From assembly GCA_030686995.1 (NCBI GenBank), contig CM060685.1:131093823-131157822 (forward strand): 64,000 nt of DNA. Reading direction: 5' to 3'. Below are positions 45,308 to 56,284 of the stretch, piece after piece. The translations under genes were made by a program, and so were the position numbers. Below the pieces are notes generated by a model, which saw only the letters and a list, made by a program, of their open reading frames with translations, ran no database searches and was not told where the DNA came from. The first letter of the stretch is position 1; the number at the start of each line of letters is the position of its first letter. This DNA is from Artemisia argyi (Eukaryota; Streptophyta; Magnoliopsida; Asterales; Asteraceae).

Positions 45308-45760
45308 TGTAGGATCTACCCTTGATAGATCTTGAGCCAATGGATTGATAGCCTACTAATGTAATCACTAGTAAGACTATATAGACAATCTCTGTGAGCT
45401 TGTATCTATTGCGGAATATAAACACAAACGATATACTAAATACTTTGATCCTCTATGGATCGTTATTATTCACTAATAATTGTTTTTGACACGTACATAA
45501 TACAATAACCTTGGGTTCCTTTTAAACTAGTAGAAACCCTAATCTCTAATACAAGAAATGTATAATCATAAAACTCTAGAAGATATTCTACATATCTTAT
45601 CTATAAATAACTTACTCTTATCTACGGATTAACTATATCCGCAGAACCTAGTGTATCAGCAAAATCCAGATCATCAGCAGAATCACTATAAGCTTCAGCA
45701 GAATCCTGTCAGCAGTATCCATCAGCATTATCTATATGCTGACTTCAATAATTCCCTACA
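45308..45760. repeat. Segment G: LTR-like sequence bounded by TGTAGG...CCTACA
   Basis: 453 bp with TG/CA ends and a 6-bp inverted terminus. It has a TATAAATA box (about 45602) and an array of TCAGCAGAATC-like motifs (45655-45740). It interrupts the gag of C. The flanks do not form a target duplication (AAGAC and ATCCT), and gag does not resume on the other side, so it is not a simple solo LTR; it may be the 5' LTR of a larger element whose other end is lost or outside the window. Confidence 0.45.
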
Positions 45761-45801
45761 ATCCTAAATAAATTTCCATAACCACCAATCAAGAAACAAC
45801 C

Positions 45802-46397
45802 ATGACATCTAATCCAAGCATCATCAACATTTCTTCTGATTCTTCTGAATCATTAACCTCCCCTCCTCCATTAAGATTGCCAACCATCCCAAAAGGTCTG
45901 ACCAAGGAACATGCCAAGAAGAAGAAATATGATGTGAATCCTCCAAGTCCCTCACCATCAGAAGATCCTGCAAATATTCCTTCTGGTTTGGATGATTCGG
46001 ATGCTGCAAAAGAACTAGAGAAAAGGTGAATGCACTAAAGAGGGGTGAATCAAGCAGAGCCCCCAATCCTTCATTGTCCTCAAAGTCTTCAGAAGATCCC
46101 AATCCATGGATCCCATATCAACCACCACCCCGTGAACTCGTGTCACCCTTCATTTGGACCTCATCTGATGAAGATGACGATGATGAACTTTACCAGCCTC
46201 CCTCTACACTGGAGAGACCCCAATCCTCCCATCCAAGACCACCACCAAGACAAATAAGGTCAAATCCTCCTCTGCCAGAGGCAAGAGAAGTGGTGATTGG
46301 GCTGCCATGCCCTCAACAGTATGAGACCTTCACCAAAAACAAGGGAAAGTCCAAGGTTGAAGAGGTGATAGGAAAGGGTAAAGGGAAATTAGAATAG
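45802..46397 (+). pseudogene. Ser/Pro-rich ORF with IxISSDSS motif, one frameshift
   Basis: ATG 45802 opens a frame beginning MTSNPSIINISSDSSES, a hydrophobic-acidic-serine motif like a SUMO-interacting motif. Low-complexity Ser/Pro/Asp-rich sequence and a basic end (GKGKGKLE, TAG) follow. A one-base slip at about 46020-46026 divides it into 76 and 123 codons. A related, shorter ORF lies at 62373-62601. The 3' part of its transcript is displaced by element D (target site GTTTT at 46432-46436). AATAAA after D (about 62005) could be its original polyadenylation signal. Family unknown. Confidence 0.5.
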
Positions 46398-46436
46398 TAG
46401 GGTTAGGGTTGATAGGCTGGGTTTTGGGATTGTTTT

Positions 46437-47857
46437 TGATGAGGCGAAAAATGAACCACTTTTAGGGGGTCATTCAAGCCCGGAATTGAATTTATTTGAT
46501 CAAATATTGCCCTAAATCGTTCCTTTTATGATTTTAGGTACTTTGTGAGTGAATTCTGGAAAAGGAAGCAATTCAGACGTTTTTGGAGCATAAAAGTGAA
46601 GAAAACAACAAAGACTTAATTTTCCATGCTGAGAACAGTACCTGACGGCGTCAAGAAGAAAATCATGACGGCGTCAAGAGTAAAATCCGTGACGACCAAG
46701 TGAAAACCTGAAGGCGTCACAAGAAGGGCGTCAAGAGTTAATATGGTGACGGCCTGCATAAGGAGTATACATGACGGCGTCAGACCCAGATCTAGGCAGT
46801 CCGAGAAACTATTTGGCGGCGAGATGACAGCATCAGAATTTTGTTCTTGACGTCGTCACCTATCAGAATCTATATATAGTTTTCTATTTTTCATTCATAA
46901 GAGAGGAACTTGTGTGGAGAAAACTAGGGCCGAACTTTGTAAACCCTAAGTCGTATTTTACAGTATTTTCAAGGGTTTTCACCCCTTGAATTCTTTCTTG
47001 TTCAATTGAGGTAAGTCTTCTTTCAATTCAATCAATATGTCTATGTGTTGTTTGAATATATCTTATGCTTGTCTTGATTTTAACATGCTAGGCTAGATCT
47101 ACCTTGTGTTTGCTTAGATGTAATGAAACCTAGATGTTAATTATATGTTGATTACTTGTTTATGGTTGTAATGGATGAATGATTTCAATGTTAGGCTTAA
47201 GAAAACTGACAGATCTCCATTGTGTAACATGCTTGAACGTCTTAGGAAACATGAACCGATATGTACCAGGTTTTATTGGTTGTATTTAATGCATGAGCAA
47301 ATTCTAGTGTTCCCATGTTAGGAGCTTCTTAGCCGGCTCGACATAGGAGTGAAGTAGGCGCTTATAGGATTGGGGAAGTAAGTACGCCACCCCATGAATG
47401 GTATTAAGGAATACAATCCGTCATCCACGCAACTATAACAAGTAATTAACATGTAAAAGATATCTAGGGAGTAGTGAAATCTAAGTAAACACAATTCTCC
47501 CACATATTGCTCACAACTCTAGTTTAATTTAGTTTTATTTTCATTTTTAGTATTTTATTTTGATTGCATCTTTAGTATTGGGTTAGTTGATTAGCAACTA
47601 ATTCCGCCCAACTCCTTCAAACCCGATATTTTTATTTGCTTTTATAAAAACTAAAAAATACAAAAAGAATCATCCCTCATCTCTAGACATAGTCTTTAGG
47701 TTTTCTAATCCTAGCGACACTATTCCTAGCTGAACGATCAATCCCCCGGTACTTGTCATTATACTATACTACATCGATCAGGTACACTGCCTGGTGGGGG
47801 ATGTAAGCTTCTCGAGATCCCTCGAGAGGTAAAGCCTGGTCCAATCCCTACGCATCA
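46437..47857 (+). repeat. Element D 5' LTR
   Basis: 1421 bp, partner of 60529-61948 and very similar to it. TGACGGCGTCA palindromes and half copies occur at about 46633-46860, and TATATATA is at 46871-46878. Confidence 0.93.
46871..46878 (+). promoter_or_regulatory. TATA box of element D 5' LTR
   Basis: TATATATA directly after the TGACG palindrome cluster; the same position is kept in the 3' LTR at 60963-60970 and in B and E. Confidence 0.6.
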
Positions 47858-47863
47858 AGTTTT

Positions 47864-47881
47864 TGGCGCCGCAGCCCGGGG
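47864..47881 (+). other. Element D primer-binding site
   Basis: TGGCGCCGCAGCCCGGGG, six bases after the LTR; tRNA-Asp-like as in element A. Confidence 0.75.
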
Positions 47882-48028
47882 AATAGTTATTGTCTAAGTT
47901 AGAATCTGTTTTTATTAGGTCTACTTGCTAGATTCTTTTCTAGTAAGATTTTATTTTTATTTTTAGGTTCTCTTTAGTCTATCTTATTTCTTCGTGTTTT
48001 TGTTCGTAACTCTTCGCCATCCGACATC

Positions 48029-49486
48029 ATGGACGATGGTAACATCTTTGAACCCGTCATCCCACCACAACAAAACCCACCACTAGATAACCAACCTCTT
48101 AGGCCCCGAACCCTAGGAGAGTATTCCTGACCAAGCCACCAAGGCTACCGAAACACCATTGAGCTCACCCAAGGAGCCAATGTGACCCCCTTGCGATCCG
48201 ACACCATCCGGTTGGTGCAAAGCGGATGTGCATTCCATGGACTTCGTTCCGAAGATCCAAACCAACATCTCAAGGACTTCCTTAAAATCGTAGATTCTAT
48301 AGACCTTGATGTTACAACTAGAGAGTCAACCCGATTACGCCTATTCCAATTCTCTCTACGTGATCAAGCTAGCCAATGGCTTGAACGTTTACCCGCGGGA
48401 TCCATCACCTCATGGGATGATCTCAGCACTCGTTTCCTTGCTCAATTTTTCCCACCGGGGAGAACTACCAAGCTTAGAAATGACATCTTGATGTTTCAAC
48501 AACATCAAGGTCTAACCATTTACGAAGCATGGACTCGATACAAAGACCTACTACGAAAAGTCCCTCATCATGGCATCGAACCATGGCTCCAGATTCAAAT
48601 CTTTTGCGATAAAGTTAACTATCAAACAAGGAGGGCTATAGATTACGCAGCTAAGGGCAGGCTAAACAGACTTAGCATTGACAAATGCTGGAAAGTTCTT
48701 GAGGGGTTGGCACAGTACGAAGAAGAAGGATGGGAGGACCCGATATTTTCAAGTAAGGGGAAACTTGATTACACATACGCCACCCAAGAACAATTATTAG
48801 GAAGTATCGAGAAGCAGGTAAAAGAATTAATAAGAGCTGAAAAACCTACTGCTGAAACCGCAAGGAATCCTAATATACATAGGAATGCGGTTATCAACAA
48901 TAATTTTCTTGAACGTTCACGGCAAGAGGAGTTCGAAGGGATAATGGTAACCTTCATGAATAATCAGGAAAAACAAATCCGACACTTTGAAGCACGCATG
49001 GAAAGCACTCGCAATGCTTTTATGGATTTAGTAGACAAATTCATATCAAGGATCAAAAAGAAGATCAAGGAAAAATCTGCACCAAGAAAAATCGAAGAAA
49101 TCTTTGAGGTTCCAACTCCTTTGGTGTTTGACCAAGAAGATAACGAGAAATCCTTTCAAGGTGCTTCACCGTCAATCACCTCCTACTTTTGTGAGCATCC
49201 TCAGAAAGAGAAGAATTCGCAATTTCATAACATTTTCGTTGGATGCTTGCAAACCACGCTCCCAAATTTGTGCAAGAGATGTTCTTTTGGTTTTAAACCT
49301 GGTGTGAAGAGGTTGCACCTCAAAAACACCACAGCTTTGAGACCCTCTATGGAACAACACCTCTTTGTACCCACCGTTGACCAATGCGAAGGTTACAACT
49401 TAACTAAAACCTCACCCACCCCTTTCTACAACCACACCTCTTTCCGTGACAGTAATGAAACGTTCGACCCTGGTGGACTTTACTAA
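48029..49486 (+). CDS. Element D gag (486 codons, one nonsense change)
   Basis: ATG 48029 (MDDGNIFEP). The first 33 codons are followed by TGA (48128-48130), where the related gag of B has an Arg codon (CGA to TGA); the rest is open. Core motifs: SDTIRLVQSGCAFHGLRSED, LRDQASQWLERLPAGSITSW, RFLAQFFPPGRTTKLR, then a coiled-coil-like region (about residues 270-350). Unlike B, it has no zinc knuckle and no protease motif: the C-terminal 130 residues (FEVPTPLVFDQED onward) are unlike any gag-pro tail I know. Structural protein for particle formation, probably supplied in trans with enzymes from another element. Confidence 0.78.
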
Positions 49487-49753
49487 TGGGATAGCTACTC
49501 ATAGTTTTTACTTGTGTTTAGCTATTCACACTAAGTGCAGGGACTGAATGTGGAATTACCACTTTTTATTCCTGATGCGGGCATCTGACGGCGTCAGATG
49601 TTAACTCTTGACGCCGTCACCTCGCTATCTCAGCAATAATAACCCAAACTCCATCACTTTCAACTCATACCCCACAAATCACACCCAAATTGCTGCTCCA
49701 CCTTCGAGTCTCCATCATCCAATCCGACATCTTCCGTGACTAATCTCCACTTG

Positions 49754-50180
49754 GTAAGTAGTTTTTCCTCACTCTTGTTCGTTCAATTGTCCTTAGGTTC
49801 AACCAATTTTGAAAACCCCTTTCATCCGAAACCCCATTTTTGACCCATCTTTGATAAATCGTAATGCCTTCCTTTTGATGATTTGTAATCATGAGGTTAC
49901 CATTGATGATATTGTTCTATGTGAATCATGCTTTAATTAAGGAAAAATCTTTCACACCACGGATTTTTTGACCCCCCACCCATGTTTTCTGCATAAAGGA
50001 GTGTTTGGATAGTGGGTTAAGAGTTTGGAAATTGATTTTTCCCTCATAATTGCATGGTTCGATTTCTGCTTGGTCTGACGGCGTCAGGATCTCGTTCCTG
50101 ACAGCGTCAGATGTATCTGACAGCTTGAGACAATAAAATTCTCATTCTAATCATTTTTCTTCCACTCTATCTTTTTCCAG
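49754..50180 (+). other. Putative intron before the element D second ORF
   Basis: A strong donor (TTG-GTAAGT) at 49754 and acceptor (CTTTTTCCAG) ending 50180 bracket 427 bp that is T-rich and stop-filled. Joining them is in phase for an ENKQPITTTP-like start of the ORF. The codon that would be the start in the upstream exon is GTG (49733-49735), possibly a lost ATG. This suggests that the second ORF is made from a spliced subgenomic RNA. Confidence 0.45.
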
Positions 50181-51255
50181 GAAAATAAGCAACCGATCAC
50201 GACAACACCGTGGCAGCTCCTCTAGGTCCCAACAAGTTAACTATAGGGAATTGGTCCACAGTTGGGGTGAGTTCGACAATGTTTCCGCTACAACTAAGTA
50301 TGCGGAGCTAGTTAATCACCACATTGATGCTGGTGCTGTGATTGATTGGGCGTTTCTGAGATCCCAAGGTTTAGAGGCTAAGTTTTTGGGGAGGATCCAA
50401 ACCGATGGGTTCACGGGTCCTCAATGGGAAAGGTTGTTTAGGATGAGGGAGACTGTGTATAGTGAGTTGGTTAGGGAGTTCTTTGCGACCTTCCACTTTG
50501 ATTTGGCAGAGGCCAGGACGGATATGTGGGGTACTACTATTTACTTTAGGTTAGGAGGGGAGGTTCGATCATGTTCGGTTACTGAGTTTGGGTGGAGGAT
50601 TGGTTTGTACACTAGGGAGGAGGCTGTTGAGGGAGGTTTTATGCAGAGGTTGTTACATGGGGAGACTGTGAGGAATGAGATGAGGTGCGCCACTTTTTGG
50701 CCGAGCATTAGGAACGGGGTGTACACCTCGACTACTGGGGCAGCATCAATAAGGGACCCCGTGATCAGGTTAGCCCACAGGTGCATCACATACAGCTTGT
50801 CGGGGCGTCATGGCACCACTCACCGTGTCACTGCTTCAGATCTTTTCTACCTTTATACCGTCTTTTCAGCGGATGTTTACTGCAACATCCCATTTTGGGT
50901 AGCCAGCTATTTGAAGACCAGTGTGGGGGAGAGGGATATTGACAAGGTGTATGGGGGGATGTTCGTGACCCAGTTGGCTTGATCTTATGAGCTGCTTGTT
51001 CCCCCGATCATGGGATACTTGAGCGACTGCGGGGCTTGTAGGGTAGTGAGGGCTAAATCCCTCAGGCAGATGAGCATCGTGATGCAGCTGGTGGATGGGT
51101 CCTATGCCTGGTACGAGGCAGGGGGACCTGATGGTGCTGAGGATGATGATGATGATGATGATGAGGGAGCGCCCCAGCAGCATCAGTTCGGGGATTATGA
51201 GGTTGGGTCAGCTGATTACTACCGACACATGAGTCGGGGAGACTGGCTAGCACAC
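50181..51255 (+). pseudogene. Element D second ORF (putative plant transposon protein), 5' part
   Basis: After a frameshift near 50215-50225 the frame is open from 50251: NYRELVHSWGEFDN, then GAVIDWAFLRSQGLEAKFLG, RLFRMRETVYSELVREFFAT, TTIYFRLGGEVRSCSVTEFG, WRIGLYTREE, IRDPVIRLAHRCITYSLSGR. This is the pattern of the 'putative plant transposon protein' / Athila ORF family found 3' of gag or pol in Athila-like elements. TGA at 50980-50982 fits CGA to TGA. After it come a Gly/Asp-rich acidic run (DDDDDDDE) and the E insertion at 51255. Role unknown; no signal peptide is seen. Confidence 0.65.
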
Positions 51256-52667
51256 TGATACGTGGGAATCACACCAGGCTTTACCTCTCAAGGGATCTTG
51301 AGAAGCTTACAACCCCCACCAGGCATTGTACCTGATCGTTGTAGTATAGAATAGTGACAAGTACCGGGGGATTGATCGTTCAGCTAGGAATAGTGTCGCT
51401 AGGATTAGAAAACCTAAATACTAGTTCTAAAGATAAGAGATGATTATTTTTGTATTTTTTATATTTTTTAGAAAGCAAGTAAAAATCTCGGGTTTGAAGG
51501 ATTTGGGCGGAATTAGTTGCTAGTCAACTAACCCAGTACTAAAGATGCAATCAAAATAAAATACTAAAAATGAAAATAAACTAAATTAAACTAAGGTTGT
51601 GAGCAATAAGTGGAGAAAATGTGTTTACTTAGATTTCACTACTCCCTAGATATCTTTTACATGTTAATTACTTGTTATAGTTGCGTGGATGACGGATTGT
51701 ATTCCTTAATACCATTCATGGGGTGGCGCACTTAATTCCCCAATCCTATGAGTGCCTACTTCACTCCTATGTCGAGCCGGCTAAGAAGCTCCTAACATGG
51801 GATCATTAGAATTTACTCATGCATTAAATACAATCAATAAAACCTAGTGCACGTCAGTTCATGTTTCCTAAGACGTTCAAGCATGTTACCATTTGGAGAT
51901 CTACCAGTTTTCTTAAGCCTAACATCGAATTCATTTGTCCAATACAACCATAAACAGTAATCAACACATAATTAACATCTAGGTTTCATTAGATCCAAGC
52001 AAACACAAGATAGATCTAGCCTAGCATGATGGAATTAAGACAAGAACAAGATATAGACAACCAACACATAGACATATTGACTGAATTAAAAGAATACTTA
52101 TCTCAATTACACATGAAAGGTATCAAGGGCTAAGAACCCTTGAAAAACTTGTAAAATTCGTACCAAGTTCGTACTTAGGGTTTCTCCAAAACTTATATTT
52201 TTCTTAATGTGAAAATTAGAAAACTACATATAGGAAATAGGGTCTGACGGCGTCAAGAACAAATTTGTGACGCCGTCATCTCGCCGCCAAAATACTCCTC
52301 GGACTGCCTTGATTCAGATCTGACGCCGTCAAGTGTTATGTGTTTCCAGGCCGTCATGCTTTTTCCTCTTGACGCCCTACCTTGTGACGTCGTCATTTCT
52401 GTACTGGACCGTCATGGAAATTACTCTTGACGCCGTAAAGATTTTCTTCTTGACGCCGTCACCTACTGTTCCCAGCAAGGAAAATTAAGACTTTGGCGTT
52501 TTCTTCACTTTTATGCTCCAAAAACGTCCGAATTGCTTCCTTTTCCAGATTTCTCTCCCAAAGTACCTAAAATCACAAAAGGAACGATTTAGGGCAATAT
52601 TTGATCAAATAAATTCAATTCCGGGCTTAAATGACCCCCTAAAAACGGTTCATTTTTCGCCTCATCA
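51256..52667 (-). repeat. Element E 3' LTR
   Basis: 1412 bp, same length as the 5' copy. TGACGCCGTCA palindromes lie at about 52239-52465; a degenerate TATA region (TACATATAGG in plus) is near 52224. Confidence 0.92.
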
Positions 52668-52706
52668 TATACCCTTACACTTGAGATTTGCTTGTCCTCA
52701 AGCAAA
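52668..52706 (-). other. Element E terminal hairpin plus polypurine tract
   Basis: On the minus strand TTTGCTTG-AGGA-CAAGCAAA (52706-52687, perfect), TCTC, then AAGTGTAAGGGTATA against the LTR. Confidence 0.78.
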
Positions 52707-53285
52707 TGCGCTTTTATTCTAATCAAAATACAAGTTAGGGGTCATTTAACACTAATATAAAAGTAATTACAACAAATAATCGTTCCACTAAAGACCAATA
52801 GACAAGCACGGAGGTCATATACTAGCACCTCACAAATAGTGTTTAGATACTCACATCTCTCAGGTGTAATAAAGTATAAATTACAATATGGAAACGGAAG
52901 ATATCACTCACTACCTGTCATAGCAAAATAGATTACCATAGGCTTGGGAAAGGATCAAACCTCCACCACATGGCATAAGCACCTAGGATAAACTATCAAA
53001 GAGGTATTTTAAAGGGTTGTAACGTTAGGTGTAGGGATATGAAATGCACGGTTTTGTTGGATAAAGGAAGTTTTGCTGGTGGCTAGTTAACAATCTTGGT
53101 TAATTACATGTACAATGTGGCGTTGCTAAGCCAAGACTAGACTCAACTTAAGCTAATAAATGAAAAATAACAAAAACATAAAATGAACATAGAATAAAAA
53201 GGGATGGTAGTCCGTATGTTTTTTCTCTTTTTCTTTTTCTATTTTTTTCTTTTCTTTTTTTTCTTGGTTTCTCTATTTTTTTTTC

Positions 53286-53331
<46 letters not shown>

Positions 53332-55142
53332 TGCATACACTCTTACCCTACCATCCAAAATAATACATCATAGGGGATGGAAATTCCCCTTACACTTGAA
53401 TCTTTACGTACTTTACAATAAACTAATCTAATGACTCGAATTAAGAAAATCAAAACTCTTGGAGTACTTTTAAGATTAACGTACATATGGGGTAATAATA
53501 TTATGTTCTTCCCCATTTCTCCATAAAATAAGTACTTTACCCATGAGTCCCAATCGTCCCAAAACGATATGTACAAGGATATGACTCGACTTAGCAACCA
53601 TGTAATCAATTAGATATTTAACTTAGGATTTAACAAATAACAATAATGCACTAAAAATGAGCGCATACATGGAAGGCCAAGGCGATTTGGTTGTACATTT
53701 AAGAGGGGTGTACTAGGGGTTTCATGTACTAAAAATGAGTACAACGCTAAGGGTGTGGGAAAAATTAGTTGACTTAACTAGCCAAGTAATATGACTTAAA
53801 TGGTCAAGTAATTATGATACGGGTTTAACACAAGGGTGATCCTAATGCCTCTTATCATGTAGTAAATCCTACTACACGAATGTAGTCTCACTAGCGGTCT
53901 CGGGATGCATCACTAACGCAAGTTCTAGAATCTAAATGCTACCGATACACTCATAAGCACTAATAGTAAATGCTTTTCCTATCAAATCTAAAGGCGAACC
54001 TCACATATTTGGGTGGAAAATTTTTCTGAATATACGGTTTTGTGCTAGTCATACAATCTCCTATCCATGAGACGCCTGCTAAGGCTAAAGTTTCACTCCC
54101 AAATGTTGTAAAAAATTTTAAATTTGGCGCTAAAATTGCACAAACAAGTATTTATCATAGTTTTATTACACATCTACTATCAAACAAAAAAACTCAAGCG
54201 AAAGTGTATTTGTAAGGTATCATCATTTTACCCTCCCCTTACACTTAGGATGAACATTGTCCCCAATGTTCAAGTAAAGAATGTAAAAGTGAAAAAGTAA
54301 AAAGAATGAAATCAAATACTCCCCTGATTCGCTCGGTATGGACAATAAGGTAGCCAGGTTAAATCTTCCTCCAAGAAAATGAACAATCAAAGCTTCCCTT
54401 CCAGAATATAAATCATCTTCTTGTCATACATAACCTGTAAATCCTGAGAAAACAATCACAAAAACCCAACGCATCAATCCGAACAAAGAAAACTCACAAC
54501 TAGATGTAATTCCAGACTTAGGAATAAAAACAAAACAATTAAAGATATAATGCTTGTGGAATGAATGTTTGCAGATTTCCTGGAGTTTATAAAACTAAAG
54601 AATCAACAAAAACTTTAAGAGTCCGGTATAAACAAAACTAGCAAAATTTCCAGAATTTTACACGTGACGCCGTCAAGAGTAAACTCATGACGCCGTTAGA
54701 AGTGACCTGCAGAAATTCTTATGTTAAGTTTTCGGAAAATTTCTGAAAAAACTTCGTCCTACTTCCTGGAAAATCCTGCAAAACATCATTATGACTCGAT
54801 ACAAGCATTTGACTCTAACAAGTACTAATACACATGTCCATTTATTATTGTTGTGGTTCATGCTCAATTTCGTTCTTATAAACAAATTTGGATCTCCCTT
54901 ACACTTATCTTTTGCAAAATACCTTTATATGCAATTATGACGAAGTTAAAAACAAAGTAAAGCATTTTCACAATTTACTTTGAAACATGAGCCACAAACA
55001 ATAAAAATAAAACATGCATACGGAAACAAATAAAATCAAACAAACAAACAAACAAACAAACAAACAAATAAAAACACACAAAACATGGGTTGCCTCCCAA
55101 GAAGCGCTTGTTTTTGTTCGAGTCACGAGCCTGACTCTACCC
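52707..55142 (-). other. Element E 3' noncoding block
   Basis: Homologous to the blocks in B and D. It includes a T run of about 40 (53288-53330; an A run in the sense strand), the internal hairpin GAACATTG-GGGA-CAATGTTC (54271-54252 on minus) with AAGTGTAAGGGGAGGG beyond it, two TGACG palindromes (about 54665-54695), a CAAA microsatellite (55036-55068) and the post-ORF hairpin TGGG-AGGCAA-CCCA (55099-55086 on minus). No supported gene. Confidence 0.7.
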
Positions 55143-56123
55143 TTATTTAACGGAAATAGGGGAGGTTTTCCCTACACTTAGGATTAAGTGCGGGTGGAAG
55201 TAGCGATACACACCCTTAGGGTGGAAATATGCCACGTGAGGTGAAGGGGGTGAGTGAATGGCTTCCTTCATCCTAAAACTACCCGGATAATATTGGTTGA
55301 TGGGTGGGTAGGTTCCTCTTTTGTCTCCTAGAAATATATCTAAGGATGGAAAGGCGTGTAAAGATTGAGGTTCCGGTTCATCAACACTAGGAAATTCCCT
55401 AGAACTAGGAGTAAGGTTATCACTACAAGTATTCAAACCTATATCCTCTAATGGTGCCTGGTTCAAGGGTTCTACCTCCATCGGAATTCCTAAAGATTCT
55501 TCTACTTCTTCCGGGTAAGTCACGAGCGGTGTGTGTGCCTCAAATGATGGTTGAGTATTTTGTGGGCTAATGTTATTTACCTCATCACTCCATGTGTTAA
55601 TATCACCTATATCCTCAACATGTGTTATATTATAATCTAGCCCTAACATTCTTCCAAGTATCTCACGTGCTTCTCTAGGCATCTCAACTTCTATGTCCAA
55701 ATCATAAGGATCATCCTCAATATTCTGACTGCTATATACAAATTGCCCAAGAGATTCATCATCTGTTTCTTGAGATTCATCATCATTGATCATAAAACCT
55801 AGGTCTTTTTGATCAATGTGATCATGCTCGGCTAAATCCTCCTCAATTGTTTTCTTAGGTAATGATAATAGCAAACCTAGTGCTTCATCCAACTTATGAT
55901 TTGTTGCAATGGCTCTCTCCATAATTCCTTGGCAAACTAGGTCGCATTTCCTATTGGCCTCACTAAAACTAGATCATAAACATGGAGGTTGTTCATAAGA
56001 ATCTATCCTAGGTGAAGGCTCATATGATTCATAGGTGTCTCAAAATGAGGTATTTTGAACTCTTTGGTGTGTTAGCCGCTCAACCCTATATTGCAATCTT
56101 AGAAGTCTAAGTGTAAAGTCCAT
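55143..56123 (-). pseudogene. Element E acidic ORF of unknown family (326 codons, two nonsense changes)
   Basis: A frame from ATG 56123 (MDFTLRLLRLQYRVERLT) to the stop at 55143 occupies the place where gag stands in B and D. TGA stops at 56040-56042 and 55974-55976 both fit CGA to TGA; from 55922 on the frame is open (259 codons). The protein is acidic and Pro/Ser/Glu-rich (EEDLAEHDHIDQKDLGFMIN, then EVEMPREAREILGRMLGLDY), ending in an aromatic/His-rich stretch (SPHVAYFHPKGVYRYFHPHL). I do not recognise it, and it has no gag, zinc or protease motif. The original length is preserved apart from point changes, suggesting it was functional until recently. Confidence 0.55.
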
Positions 56124-56260
56124 TTGAAGCAAATTACAAACAAAATCACAAAGAAAAGATAGAGTACGAGAAAGCTACAAAATAAAAAAAAAATCTCATT
56201 TGATATGAATCTAATGAGTAGACCTAAAAAAAATCAAATTCAACCTAAACAATAACTATT

Positions 56261-56278
56261 CCCCGGGCTGCGGCGCCA
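56261..56278 (-). other. Element E primer-binding site
   Basis: On the minus strand TGGCGCCGCAGCCCGGGG, identical to that of D. Confidence 0.78.
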
Positions 56279-56284
56279 AAAACT

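Noticed and set aside
45308..45760. Simple solo LTR
   Set aside because: The flanks do not form a target duplication and the interrupted gag does not resume on the right, so it is reported only as an LTR-like segment.
53148..53431. Lys-rich and Phe-rich frames
   Set aside because: Both are translations of the T/A homopolymer in element E.
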